From Sabellastarte sp. h YS-2021 (lineage: Eukaryota; Annelida; Polychaeta; Sabellida; Sabellidae), in assembly GCA_964017235.1 (NCBI GenBank), contig OZ024927.1, positions 20,045,160-20,109,159 on the forward strand: a DNA stretch of 64,000 nucleotides, given 5' to 3'. The notes under the pieces are model-generated. The model saw only the letters and a program-made list of their open reading frames with translations. It was not told the origin of the DNA and made no database searches. The translations under genes and the position numbers were made by a program. This document shows, one piece after another, positions 23,421 through 35,098 of this stretch; the first letter of the stretch is position 1; each line of letters begins with the position of its first letter.

Positions 23421-23907
23421 TGCCCATATAAATGAGAAATTATACGTTAGTTGTATATTACATTTATTGGTATCAATTCATTGCAAATGAACATTTTTGA
23501 ATGGTATGCTTTAGTATATAATACTGTGCGTAAAGTGGGAGTACCATATCGGAACAGTTCATTGAAATTTTTCTATGAAATTGATGTTTGTGCCAAAGTG
23601 GTTTTGAACAGATTGTCAAAACATTCTTGGTGCACTTTTACCGTTGAACTTAGATCTTTAGTCTTGGCACTTGGATGCAGTTGATGATGTAGTTAAAATC
23701 TGACACAAACTTTTGTATGATATATAGAAAACATGAAGTTTGTGACAACTCTATATGCTATGTTAAGGTTATTGTATTTAAGTTTTACCAAATGTAAATT
23801 TAATTAAAGATATGTTACCGAAAACTGATTTTATTTTACCGTGAATACACCCGTGTTGCTTTTGTATCATTTTTTTTACAACACTCTTTGGTTGTCATTA
23901 ACCTTAC

Positions 23908-24105
23908 CCAAATGGTCAGGTCACTGAATGCCGTATCTGGTTTCAGAAATGATAGATTTACTCTTTTCAGTGAAATCTGTGTACTTTCAGCCTCCATTCC
24001 TTTCAATTGCTGTGTAGTTCTAGATTTTGCCAGATCCACACTTGGCTGTTGCCTCTCTGTTCTCTTTGGTTTACAAGTCCAGCGAAGGAAAACATCTGGC
24101 ACATA
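23908..24105 (-). CDS. Candidate orphan exon on the minus strand
   Basis: Between acceptor gctatcag| and donor |gtaaggtt on the minus strand there is a 198-nt symmetric exon (phase 0 to 0) with a clean frame: YVPDVFLRWTCKPKRTERQQ, then PSVDLAKSRTTQQLKGMEAE and SLKRVNLSFLKPDTAFSDLT. The composition is protein-like and unlike the repeats around it. I do not recognise the family. It may be part of an antisense gene whose other exons are not evident, or a fragment of one. The acceptor lacks a strong pyrimidine tract. Confidence 0.4.
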
Positions 24106-24489
24106 CTGATAGCTTATGCTGGTGTGACTAATTAACCAAATAACTGTTGACATCAATGTGAAGAGCCAACCCAACATTCAACGGCATATTTTTCAGCACA
24201 ACATTGTATCTCGGTATTTTAAATGTTTTATAGGTATTTATCCATCGTGGCCACTGTACTTGAATATGTCCTGTCATGTAAGTGAGTTTTGTTTCCTTTG
24301 AGAGGGGAACGGAGAATGGGACTTGAAAGGTAGAATCTGTTAAGTGTGATCATGTCTGAATGTAGATGGTTATTACTATCAGACAGAATGGACACTAGAT
24401 GTGATAAGCTCATTAACCAGACCAGTGTAAGCAATATGAATGGACAGACCTTAAAATGAAACCTAAATTGTTTAATTGTGTTCATTTTA

Positions 24490-25267
24490 AACTAGAACAG
24501 CAAGGGAGGCTTGTTTGTATTCAGGGGAGAGAGAGAGTGGGTCCACAGGCTCCTGCCTTTCAGTTGCTTATAGCTCGGCAACCACTGGGTGGATTCTCTT
24601 CAAATTTAACACATGTGTGCAGTAGCCTTGAGAAAAATTTCTGAATATGGTGTCATGACAGTCCAACTAATCAGAGAAGTCACATGACCAAAAACATCTT
24701 TTTCAAAGGGGTGCTTGTCCCGCTGATTACTTAATAAAGGCTTAACCTATTCACATGAAATTTGGTAAGTAGGTTTGTTATATAGATGTCTGGAAATCTT
24801 TAACTGTTGGAAGTAATCAAATCCAAAATGGCAAACTTATTAATGATTAACTAAATGCCATGATTTTTCTCAATCATGAAAAGGAAAAATATTAAATATC
24901 TCAGAAAAGGTGTGAGATAGAGTGATTTCAGCGAAATTTGTAACCTCCAGGATATATGCAGAGTCATCTTTTCTAAAAATTGTTTTCCTGCCATTTTTGG
25001 CAACCATCTTGAATTTTAGCGAATATTCGCAGAGTGAACCAGCATTTTTTTCCAAAATTCTTTTCCCACCATTTTTGGTGGTAAGTGATCCGACACAAAA
25101 TGGCCAACTTATTAACAATTAACTAAATGCCACAATTTTTCTCAATAATGAAAATGAAAAATCTTAAATATCCCAGAAACGGTGCAGGATAGAGCTATTT
25201 CGGCACAATTTTTGACCCCCAGGGTATGTGGAGAATGAACTGGCTATTTTTCCTAAAAAAATTGGTT
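24490..25267 (+). repeat. Helitron-like/169-bp-related repeat, left part (target of DIRS A)
   Basis: Shares aggcttgtttgt, ggattcttttcaaattt-like words, 'aatcagagaagtcacatgac' and gagatagagtgatttc with the insertion at 29458-31469. It resumes at 33353 after DIRS A. The units are diverged from the main satellite. Confidence 0.6.
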
Positions 25268-25459
25268 TTTATTGCGTTAATACATCCTATCCAATGGACA
25301 ATTGCTAATCTGGTCGGTGCAGACTGGCCCGCCAAATGTCAGAAAAGACATCCAGTGTTTCCACCGGCCAGGCCAGTCCAGTACAGTACTGTGCACTTGC
25401 CAGGTGGCGCATTCACTTCCTTCCTGTCTAGACAGTGTGATGTCATAGCATCTTTTTCG
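25268..25459 (+). repeat. DIRS A left inverted terminal repeat
   Basis: Starts ttattgcgttaatacatcc and continues tatccaatggacaattgc. It is inverted at 33143-33352. The outermost bases differ between left and right repeats, as in DIRS-1, and both ends are represented in the ICR. Confidence 0.85.
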
Positions 25460-25616
25460 TTTGGCACATATATTGTGTACACAAAGTTTTTTTTTGTCAA
25501 CGAATTTTGAAGTTTTGATCATCATATCTTCAGAGTGTGCTTTTAATGTTATGTAAAATTATTCTTGGGAGTTTATAGATTATTTTGATATCAGAGTCAC
25601 TGCCTCTCAGATCATT

Positions 25617-27532
25617 ATGTCTTCTCCGGGCCAGAAACACGGAAGTTGTCAACACATCACGGGTAGCTTTGACAGCCATAGTTTTAGAGAGAAAAGTAAG
25701 GGCCCAGACCCTTGTGTATCCCATAATGATTGTAACTCTTGTAATGTATTAACTGAGGACCAACTTTTGCAGTTGTCCATGCCTAGTTATAGGCTTAAGA
25801 AAGAAATGCGGGAACTTAAGAAAACCAGTGATACTCCCAAACAGAATTCTTCCAGTTCCTCTCTCATTGACCCCTCCTCAGTGACGGTAGTGGGAGCTGT
25901 GGATGGCCAGGGGATGTTACAGTCCCCTGATTCAAGTTCAGGCAATGAGAAAAAGAAGAAAAAGTCCAAACCTACAGAGAAAGTTAAAGCACATCCTTCT
26001 AAACATACCAAGATCGGTGCAGATAAGCCCTCTAAATCGCCTTCTGTTAAAGCTCACAGTTCCTCAGCCGACTCTAGGATCAACGAGTTAGACCAGAAAT
26101 AGTCAGACAGATTCAACAGATTTGAGGCTCTTTTGTTATCTAAGACTCTGGACAAACTGAAACCGGCTTTTACTACGGTGAAGGTCACACCAGCACACTC
26201 CCCCAGCTGGGTCGGTCATCTCTACAAAACCCTTCATCTGACCAACTGATAGTTCTCAAGTTACAGATTTGTCAGTTACTGACCTCACCTGTCAGAGACA
26301 GGCCACTGACCAATCACATGGACCGGATGCTACTCAGCAGACTTCAGATTTACCTGGTAATGTTCAGACTGCCACCAAGTCGACCAGCAAGTCATCAAAA
26401 GAAAAGGCAACTACCGACCGACATTCAGATCTGGTACTGACTCTCCTGTATTTCACCAGGTACCCAGCAGGTCGTCATTGGCTCCGGCTAGAAGACAAAG
26501 CACATCTTCAATGGACACCAATTCCGACTTTTCTGATCCTCCTCCAGTGAACATATTTGTGGAAGAAGGGGAACTGTCGGATCAAGATCCTGATGTTACT
26601 GCTACAGACCCCGACCAGACCCTCTCACAGGAACAGAACTGTAGAGAAATCATGATAGGGATCAGGTCCTTCATGGGGTGGACATATATCCCAGATATGG
26701 ACACAGCAACCTCCACATCAGATGACAACCCCTTCACAGGCCCAAAGGCCCAACCAGCAGACAAGGTGTCAGTCGCAATGCCCATGGATGAGTGGCTATG
26801 CAACAAGATGGGCAACTAAATCTCACACTTACAGAGGGTTACCCGTTGTGTAGTTCTGAAGGTGGAGGTTTACTCAAAGACCAGTTTGTATGGCCCCCCA
26901 GGTCTCAGGCGAAATGGTATGGCTTTGTACCAAACCAACAAAAAGTTGGACAGGAAACTGGCAAGACTGTGTCTTCATGGAGTACCAACGCCTCAAAAGT
27001 AAACAGCACTCACAGCCACATAGCAAGGGCAACCGGTATTGCCTCAACCCCACCAGCCTTACTTCAGATATCACAGGACAATCTGAGAAGGCAGGAAAAG
27101 TCGGCACATAAAGCCTCCACCATTTGCAACCAAGCAGCCAGCTTTAATAGGTGTTTGTACAAGGTGCAAGAGAACATGCATTCCCAACTGAAAGTGATTA
27201 AGTCAGAACTTAGCAAAGGAAAGTCATCAAACAAGGTTTCCCATGCTGCTGATGAACTACAGTTCTTAATGGACTCCAATTCCAGCATCACACAGTCCAT
27301 GGCTAAAACTTCAGAACATTTAAGTGACTTTGTGTTTGTTACTGTAGCTAACACCACACTTGCAAGAAGGGACTCGTATCTGTCCCACCTCAACACAAGA
27401 ATAAAGCCTGACACCTTGGCTGCCTTACGAAAGGGACCACTACATATTCCCACATTCTTCCCTGATGCCGCCCTTAAGCAGGCTGAGCAGGACATTGCAA
27501 ACTTCGAGAGCAAGGGACAAGTTCATCCATGA
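25617..27532 (+). pseudogene. DIRS A gag-like ORF1 (broken)
   Basis: The N-terminus has the Cys/His cluster seen in element B (CQHITGSFDSHSFREKSKG, then CVSHNDCNSC). A single TAG at 26100 interrupts a frame that otherwise reads on. Further frame changes occur near 26270, 26480 and 26790. The C-terminal part (26792-27532) aligns with B ORF1 around LARRDSYLSHLN versus LNRRDNYLKH. It is probably the particle or nucleic-acid-binding protein of the element. Confidence 0.75.
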
Positions 27533-27929
27533 AAGAAAGGTCCCTTCCACCCCTATGAACACCCAGACAAACATGCAGACTATAGGAAATCTGACCGACC
27601 TGCCTGGAAGAATATTTGGAACCGGGGACTTAACAAGAAAGTCAGAGGCAAAGCCTTTTATTACTCTTCATGACCAGCCAAGGGCCAGCAGTCCTATAAA
27701 TGACAATTACTTTGTAAACAGTTTACAGGAAGGACTGCTCGCGGGGAGCCAGATCTCATCACAAGAACAGACAATGAACACTGTAACATGTCATGTTGTA
27801 ATAGTTGTACATTCTGCAACCGGGCATTCCCAAAGAGAGAAATAAGTCCCGGGTCAGCAGCTTGTTATTCTCAAAGAAATCACAACTTAAAATATGTGAA
27901 AAGCGTTTCTTGTGTCATTCAATTGTCTT

Positions 27930-29457
27930 GTGTCCAGCTTGTAACAGATGTAAAAAATGCTGTTCAAAATCTGCCCGTAGGGTCCAGACTTCAAAATTTT
28001 TGGCAAACTTGGCTGCATCTGGGTGCCGGTCCGAAAATAGTTCAAATCCTGAGAGAGGGTTATACCCTCCCCTTTCGGATCCGACCAAACTTGGCAAGGG
28101 CTCCCACCATCATAAGCAGTTATGTCGATCCTCAAAGGAACAGCTACCTGTTGGAGGCATTACATCAGCTTATGGACAAAAACGCATTAGAGCTAGTAAA
28201 CAATCAAATATCTCTGGGGTTTTCAACTGGTTATTTTTGGTAACTGGTTATTTTTGGTCCCCAAACCAAACAACAAATGGAGACCCATACTAGACCTGAG
28301 CAATCTAAATCAATTACCCAAGGCACAAAAATTCAAAATGGAAACTCCGGAAACTATCAGAGCATCCCTCCAACAAGGGGAGTGGGTGACCTCAATAGAC
28401 TTCAAGGATGCCTACTTCCACATTCAATGCAGGAACAATCCAGGAAATATCTCAGATTTCACATCCAGGGTCAGACATACCAATTCAAAGCACTGCCGTT
28501 TGGTCTGCCCACAGCACACATGGAGTTCACTGTAATAGCCAAGCAGGTGAAAATTTTGGCCACCCAAAAGGGTATAAGGATCCACCAGTACCTAGACAAC
28601 TGGTTGGTGAAAGCCAGGTCCCACCAAGTTTGTCTCCAGCATACCAAGGGCCTGGTACAAATGTTCTAGCATCCTAAGGTTTACTTACAGCCACAGAAAA
28701 ACAAGTTCACCTTGGTCAATTGCATATGAGACCTATACAGTGGCATCTCAAAAACAACTGTAGGGTACCAGAGTCTCTGGAAAAAGTGATTCCTATTCAC
28801 AGGTCACTGCAACGCCATTTACAATGGTGGCTGGAGGAGGACAACGTTCTTCAACGTCAACCATTACAGCCAATAAGTCATGCTCTGCAAGTCTTTACAG
28901 ACGCATCAAAAGAAGGGTGGGGCGCTCACTTAAACGAGCACACTGCAAAAGGAATCTGGTCCCTTCCAGAAAGCAAGCTGCCCATAAAATATCTGAAACT
29001 AAAAGCAGTCTTTCTAGTCTTAAGAGAGTTTCAGGACCTGCTCAGACAAAATAGTTCTGATAGAAACCAACAACACCACAGTGGTGTCATACATAAACAA
29101 GCAGGGAGCATGAAGTCGGGCCCACTTTGTGCCCTGTCAGGGAAAAGTTTGACCTGGTGTACCAAGAAACAAGTAACTCTCAAAGCTCGACACATTCCAG
29201 GTCGGCTGAACGTTGCAGCAGACAAGCTATCCAGGCTAGGTCAGACCATCCAAACAGAGTGGTCTCTCCTCCCAGAGGTCTTCCAAACATTGTTGTTCCC
29301 AAGTTGCCTCTGTTTGTGTCACCAGTACTGGATCCCCTAGCCACAGCAGTGGACGCCCTCAGTCTGCCATGGGAAGATCTGGATGCATACTCCTTCCCAC
29401 CAACAGCCATATTGGGCAAAGTGGTGGAGAAGCTGCAGGACTCCCCATGCAGGAGAA
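27930..29457 (+). pseudogene. DIRS A reverse transcriptase/RNase H (broken)
   Basis: Recognisable blocks are REGYTLPFRI, then KWRPILDLSNLNQ, GEWVTSIDFKDAYFHI, TYQFKALPFG, IRIHQYLDNW and, after a gap, VFTDASKEGWGAHL and ARHIPGRLNVAADKLSR. The catalytic YxDD box reads YLDN. About 90 residues between the palm and RNase H are missing near 28670-28700. A direct duplication of ctggttatttttgg near 28228-28258 shifts the frame. The gene continues at 31470 after the insertion. Confidence 0.8.
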
Positions 29458-29849
29458 TCATTAAGCGTCCCTTGCGGGACGCTTGTTTGTGTATGGGAGA
29501 CCTTCAGGCTCCGGCGGCTCCGCATTTTGTTTTCCTTATAACTCTGTAACCGTTAGGCGGATTCTTTTCAAATTTGGCAGGTTTAGGCAGTAGCCTTGGG
29601 GAATTTTTTTGAATATGCTGCAGTGACATTTCAACCAATCAGAGAGGTCACATGACCAAAAATGTCTTTTTTCGATGGGGAAGCTTGTCCGGATGATAAC
29701 TTGAAAGGAATTTTATCAATTCACCTGAAACTTGGCAAATACATTCATTCTATTAAAATCTGGAAATCATTAGATTTTGGCATTGATTGGTTAAGAAATG
29801 GCCGAGTCATTAATGATTAATTATTCATTATGAATTTTCCAAATAAGGA

Positions 29850-30228
29850 AAACACAAAAATGCTTATATCTCGAAAACCGTGCTAGATAGAGCGATTTCG
29901 ACGAAATTTTTGACCCACAGGGTATCTCTGCGGAGTAGTTATCCCAATTTTCAAAAAAAAATTTTCTCGCAAAAAATGGCGGCCATTTTGAATTTTCGTA
30001 TTTTTCGCAAAATTGCAAAACGTAAAAATGCTTATATCTCGAAAACCGTGCTAGATAGAGCGATTTTGACGAAATTTGTGACCCACAGGGTATCTCTGTG
30101 GAGTAGTTATCCCAATTTTGAAAAAATTTTTGTCTCGCCAAAAATGGCGGCCATTTTGAATTTTCGAATTTTTCGCAAAAATTGCAAAACATAAAAATGC
30201 TTATATCTCGAAAACCGTACTACTAATT
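29850..30228 (+). repeat. 169-bp satellite units in Helitron-like element, left part
   Basis: The landmark tgcttatatctcgaaaaccg recurs at 29861, 30029 and 30198, 168-169 bp apart, with gatagagcgattt and ggcggccattttgaatttt as in the main array at 14231. Confidence 0.85.
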
Positions 30229-30966
30229 ATCTCAAAAACTATTGGGGATACCCAATTTTTATCAAATAACTCATTCATCTACTTTTGGGAGAGCTTTCAC
30301 ATGGTGAAGTTTCAGACCCGTAGCTAATTACTCACCTACTCAAAATGAGTAAATGCGAATTATCTCTTAAAAGTATTGCAGATAGCCAATTTTTCTCAAA
30401 TAACTCATTCACCTACTTTTGGAAGAGCTTTCACATGGTGAAGTTTCAGACCCATAGCTAATTACTCACCTACTCAAAATGAGTAAATGCGAATTATCTC
30501 TAAAGGTATTGCAAATAGCCAATTTTTCTCAAATAACTCATTCATCTACTTTTGGGAGAGCTTTCACTCTGTGAAGTTTCAGGCCCATAGCTATTTATTC
30601 ACCTACTCAAAATGAGTAAATGCTAATTATCTGTAAAAGTATTGCGGATACCCAATTTTTATGAAATACTCATTCATCTACTTGTGGGAGAGCTTTCACA
30701 TGGTGAAGTTTCAGACCCATAGCTAATTACTCACCTACTCAAAATGAGTAAATGCGAATTATCTCTAAAAGTATTGCAGATAGCCAATTTTTCTCAAATA
30801 ACTCATTCACCTACTTTTGGGAGAGCTTTCACTTGGTGAAGTTTCAGACCCATAGCTAATTATTCACCTACTCAAAATGAGTAAATGCGAATTATCTCAT
30901 AATAGTATTGCAGATAGCCAATTTTTCTCAAATAACTCATTCACCTACTTTTGGAAGAGCTTTCAC
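30229..30966 (+). repeat. 133-bp satellite, about 5.5 copies
   Basis: Landmark ccaatttttctcaaataact at 30252, 30386, 30519 and 30652, spaced 133-134 bp, with cctactcaaaatgagtaaat in each unit. The same satellite occurs at 44525-45195. It interrupts a 169-bp unit on both sides. Confidence 0.88.
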
Positions 30967-31330
30967 ACACGAAAATGAAAAATTGTGAATATCTCAGAAA
31001 AGCTATTTCTTCTCCTTTAATGCTCGGCAGGAGATACACACCGCGGCAGTGGTCTTGACAAAAATTTTTGTCTCCCCAAAAGTGGTGGCCATTTTGAATT
31101 TTCAAAGTTTTTGCAAAACACAAAAATGCTTATATCTTGAAAACCGTGCTATATGGAGCGAACTCAACAAAATTTTTGACCTGCTGGGTATCTCTGCAGA
31201 GTAGCCATGCCAATTTTCAAAATATTTTTGTCTCGCCAAATATAGCGGACATTTTTAATTTTTTAATTTTTTGCAAAACACAAAAATGCTTATATCTTGA
31301 AAACCGTGCTAGATAGAGCAGACTGCGCTG
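30967..31330 (+). repeat. 169-bp satellite units in Helitron-like element, right part
   Basis: Resumes the 169-bp family with aaaatgcttatatcttg, gaaaaccgtgct and gtggccattttgaattttc after the 133-bp array. The units are more diverged than in the main array. Confidence 0.75.
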
Positions 31331-31469
31331 ACTTTGGTTGCCACAACAGTATAAGGCTAGAAACGAAGCATTTTCTTAATACTTTAGCACTCACCTTTAT
31401 ATCCTTTTCGGGACGCTTTGTTTTTGCTATGCAAAAACATTATCTTTTTTTTTGCGAGCGATCCTCTAG

Positions 31470-31660
31470 TTCTAATTGCTCTGGGGTGGCCAACATGCCC
31501 TGGTTCTGGGCCATGTCAGGTCAAATACCCCTGAGCCTGCCCAGTCTGCCCAATCTGCTTACACAGCCTTTCAATCAGATCCCTCACAAAAATCTGACAA
31601 ACCTAAAGCTCCATGCATGGCTCCTAGAACCTCAGTTATCAAGGAGCAGGCTTCTCTGAG
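31470..31660 (+). pseudogene. DIRS A end of pol ORF (after insertion)
   Basis: Reads MPWFWAMSGQIPLSLPS and LLTQPF..IP.KNLTNLKLHAW, matching MSWFWDLVDLSTKLPLRLP and LHAWHLES of element B ORF2. The first residues are shifted by one base. Confidence 0.75.
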
Positions 31661-32661
31661 GCAGTGTCAGAAAGAATTGAGGCTCCTCAAAGGCGATCAA
31701 CCAGATCAGTCTATGAGGCAAAGTGGTCCATTTTTACAAAGTGGTGCATCAGCAATCAGGTGGACTTCAGGGCACCCCCTATAAAGTCAGTTGCTAACTT
31801 CCTTCTGTACCTCTTTCAAGACAGGAAGTTACAGCCCAGCATCATTGATGGCTACAGGTCAGCAATTGCTGATAAACTGGGAAACTCACCCATTAATGTC
31901 AGCAAAGGTGAAAATCTTGTCTCCTGGGTAGTTTCCACAGAGACAGACCCAAAGGATGGAGGGGAATCCCCTCTTGGAACCTTTTCCTGGTCTTGCACCA
32001 ATTGACAAAGGCTCCATTTGAACTAATCAAAGAGGCCTCCTTGAAACATTTGACTTTCAAGACGGTTTTCCTCTTGGCTCTTGGGTTGGGCAAACGCAGA
32101 AGTGAGATTCATGCGTGGCACAACAAGAACATCAGACACCAGTCCGACTGGTCCAAGGCTTTTTATCAAAGAATCAGCTGGCCAAAAAGGGTCCAGACAG
32201 TGTGGCCCCAGTGGTTATACCAGCCCTAGCCCCAGCTCTGGATAGGTCCCTCAAATCTGACAGGTCCCTCTGTCCGGTCGGAGCTTTGTGCTACTTTTTG
32301 GACAGGACCTCAGACATCAAGCAAAACAAAGAGTTGGTCTTTGTCTCCTTTAAGAAAGGCTTTGACAAGGACATTTCACCTGCCACTATCTCCTCATGGA
32401 TCAAACAAACTGTGATCCTATGCTATGAGCTCTCGGATCAGGAGGCCCTCACTCTACATCGGGTTAAAGTCCATGATGTCAGGGCCTTTGCTGCTTCCAA
32501 GGCCTTCCAGTCAGGAGTCTCTCTGGAGCAGATATTATCAGCCCTGCCATTGGAAATCGCACAACATCCTCACACAATTCTATCTGAAGGACATGACTTG
32601 GGCCGATTCAGAGCTGTATCACCTGGGACCTGTTGTGGTTGCTCAGCAGATCCACCAGTAG
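31640..32661 (+). pseudogene. DIRS A tyrosine recombinase (broken)
   Basis: Pieces in at least three frames cover the whole enzyme: RSTRSVYEAKWSIFTKWC (core-binding domain), GKRRSEIHAW (first catalytic Arg), KVHDVRAFAAS (H-x-x-R) and KSHNILTQFYL (nucleophile Tyr). All catalytic codons are therefore still present even though the frame is lost near 31900, 32150 and 32540. The enzyme would have integrated the circular DNA intermediate. Confidence 0.8.
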
Positions 32662-32985
32662 CCCATGGTTTTGAGGAGATGTTGTACATATGTACATAGT
32701 TTGTACATAGTTAAATGCAAAAAACAAACTCTGACATGCTTCCTTTGGGAGGTTTATTTCCTTCTTATGGGACTGAACTCAGCCCTCTCCTCCTTTACCT
32801 CAGAGCAGGTCTGTTAAAAAGGGGGCAACGTTGGTATAGCCCCTGGTAACTGGCTGCTGGTGAGCGACCATGACCTTAAGGTTTCCTAACCTCAAGGTCG
32901 ACCCAGGCTTGGAGAAATTTTGTTAGTTTATGAGTTCACTTAAGTCCCTAGTAACTTACCCGCCAACCAAGTGGTAGTTATATCA

Positions 32986-33081
32986 GCAATTGTTCATTGG
33001 ATAGGATGTATTAATGCAATAAGGTTGCAAATTTAATAAGTAAGTTAAATTTTTATAAGTTAATACCCTATCCAATGGACA
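32986..33081 (+). repeat. DIRS A internal complementary region
   Basis: The left half gcaattgttcattggatagg to gcaataa is the complement of the left end. The right half, from ttgcaaatttaataagtaag onward, is the complement of the right end. It is the template that lets DIRS elements rebuild their ends through a circle. Confidence 0.85.
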
Positions 33082-33142
33082 CACAAGACCCTCCCACCGA
33101 CCCCGCTATCAGCTTACTAGGGGTCTAATAGGTTTAGATAAT

Positions 33143-33352
33143 GAAAAAGATGCTATGACATCACACTGTCTAGATAGGAAGGAAGTACGATACGCCCCCT
33201 GGTGAGTGCACAGTACTGGACCGGCCTGGCCGGTGGAAACACAGGACGTCTTTTTCTGACGTTTGGTGGGCCAGTCTGCACCGACCGGATTAGCAATTGT
33301 CCAATGGATAGGGTACACTTGTAAAAATGTAATTTACTTATTAAATTTGCAA
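33143..33352 (-). repeat. DIRS A right inverted terminal repeat
   Basis: Complement of 25268-25459 with scattered changes and a few indels. It ends attaaatttgcaa. Confidence 0.85.
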
Positions 33353-33710
33353 TTTCCTGCCATATTTGGTGGCCATCTTGAATATCTTTGTGAAATGCAA
33401 AAAATGCATTTATCTTCGATTATTACCAGATAGGGCGATTTGGGTGAAATTTTTGACATCCAGGGTATCTGCAGTCATCTGGCAACTTTTTTCAAAAATG
33501 GTTTTCCCGCGATTTTTGGCGGCCATCTAAAATTTTTCTACATAAAATGCAAAAACACATTTATCTTAGAAACAGTATGAGATCAAGTAATGTCAGAGAA
33601 AGTTCCCTAGGGTAGCCGCAGAGCCATCTGACATTTTTTTTCACAAAAAATGGCTTTCCCGCCATTTTTGGTGGCCGTCTTGAATTTCTTTCCAGCAGGT
33701 CGATTTTACA
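33353..33710 (+). repeat. Helitron-like/169-bp-related repeat, right part
   Basis: Continues the repeat interrupted by DIRS A: tttcctgccatatttggtgg, ccagatagggcgattt, tttcccgcgatttttggcgg. About two diverged units. Confidence 0.6.
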
Positions 33711-33835
33711 GCTACAATTTTTCTTCTACCAAACTGTGGCCTGTGTTAGGTTAACTTTGTAGAATGTACTACCTTACAAAACACAAGAAAGCTCACATTC
33801 TGCTTAAAGTCAAGTACCACAACTGCTACACTTTT

Positions 33836-35098
33836 TACCACACAGCCCTTAAAGAATGTCGAGTTATTGTTTTCACCCATGGTGTCCGGATGGGGAAAAG
33901 TTTGTCTGGGCTATATCTCAGAAACCATAAGGTGTAGCAAGTTGATACTTGGTACAGACATTGGCTAGGGGTTGTAGATGTGCAGTGTCATGGTGTGACC
34001 TCGATTTGACCTTTGACCTTGCTGTAGTGACCTTGACATATAAAATCTTGTCCAGGCTGAATCTCAGAAACCGTAAGGTGTAGGAAGTTGATACTTGGTA
34101 GGGACATTGGTTAGGGATTGTGGGTGTGCAATGTCATGATCTGACCTGGATTTGACCTTTGACCTTGTCGTAGTGATCTTAACCTGTAAAATCTTGTCTG
34201 GGCTATATCTTGAAAACTGTAAGGTGTAGGAAGTTGATATTTGGTAGGGACATTGGTTGGGGGTTGTAAGTGTGGTACATCATAGTGTGACATTGGTTTG
34301 ACCTTTGACCTTGCCATAGTGATGTTGACCTATAAAATATTGTCCAGGCTATATCTCGGAAACCATAAAGTATAGGAAGTTGATACTTGTTTGGGACATT
34401 GGTTGGGGATTGTAGTTGTGCAACATCATGGTGTGATCTTGATTTGACCTTTGCGTAGTAACCTTGGCCTATAAAGTCTTGTCCAGGCTGTATCACGGAA
34501 ACCATAAGGTGTAGGAAGTTAATACTTGGTAGGGGCATTGATTTGGGGATTGTAGGTGTGCAATGTCATGGCATGATCTTCCTTTGACCTTGCTGGAGTG
34601 ACCTTGAACTTAAAAATTTTGTCCGGACCTTATCTCAGAAACTGTTAGGTGCTGGAAGTTGATACTTGGTAGAGACATTGGTTTTGGGCTGCAGGTGTGC
34701 AATCATGGTGTGACCTTTAACCTTGGCTCTGCCTAGTGTGTTCACCTGCCATATTTGAGACATATTTGTCTGATCACAAAGTTATCTGAATTGCTGTAAC
34801 TTATTATTATATATACTTTTAGTTAATTGTGCTATTTCCTTTAACAGCTATACTTAATTAATAAATCTTACAGCTTCATCACTTTTGGTTTTCTGATTAA
34901 TGCTGTCATCTTGCTATATCTTTAGATACATTTTCTCTCCATTAGACATTATTTTCTCTACTTAAACATTAGTTGGATCATTGTATAACTGACACTGCTC
35001 TGAAAGTTTCCTGATCTTTTTCTGTTTAATTCTATGTCTCATGGTGTCAAAAATTAATTCCCCAGGCTGTAGGGTACGGGCATCTCTGCTGCTATTTT
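33836..35098 (+). mobile_element. DR1-satellite element, copy 2
   Basis: Starts CACACAGCCCTTAAAG, passes gttttcacccatggtgtccg, then about six satellite units, then the shared tail (attattttctctacttaaac, ctgtagggtacgggcatctc) and ends tgctattttt. Same structure as 12374-13629; the units are more diverged. Confidence 0.6.
33895..34735 (+). repeat. 146-bp satellite with DR1 motif, array 2
   Basis: About six units marked by ggctatatctc.gaaacc.taa. Several retain the perfect tgacctttgacctt core (near 34008, 34155, 34300) and others have lost half of it (34450). Confidence 0.85.

Larger units (their letters stand above)
29458..31469 (+). mobile_element. Helitron-like insertion carrying nested satellites
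   Basis: The insertion starts TCATTAAGCG after A29457 and ends CTAG at 31466-31469 before T31470. Removing it joins gcaggagaa to ttctaattgc and restores the RT-family spacing exactly (CRRILIALGWP here, CKIIMIAPGWP in B). The 5' hairpin GCGTCCCTTGCGGGACGC recurs inverted as cgggacgcttt near 31415. The core holds two arrays: 169-bp satellite units (29850-30220 and 30966-31330) split by a 133-bp array. It encodes no protein. Confidence 0.8.
25268..33352 (+). mobile_element. DIRS-like retrotransposon A (decayed, interrupted)
   Basis: Inverted terminal repeats lie at 25268-25459 and 33143-33352 and an ICR at 32986-33081. Inside are remnants of a gag-like ORF, RT/RNase H and tyrosine recombinase in the same order as element B. 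The two terminal repeats differ at a dozen or so positions, so this copy is older than B and C and belongs to a separate subfamily. No target duplication is seen: the host repeat reads ggtttt| ... |tttcctgcc across it. A 2.0 kb Helitron-like element sits in its RT gene. Confidence 0.85.

Noticed and set aside
30229-30966. CRISPR-like array
   Set aside because: Whole 133-bp units repeat with no unique spacers, in a eukaryotic setting.
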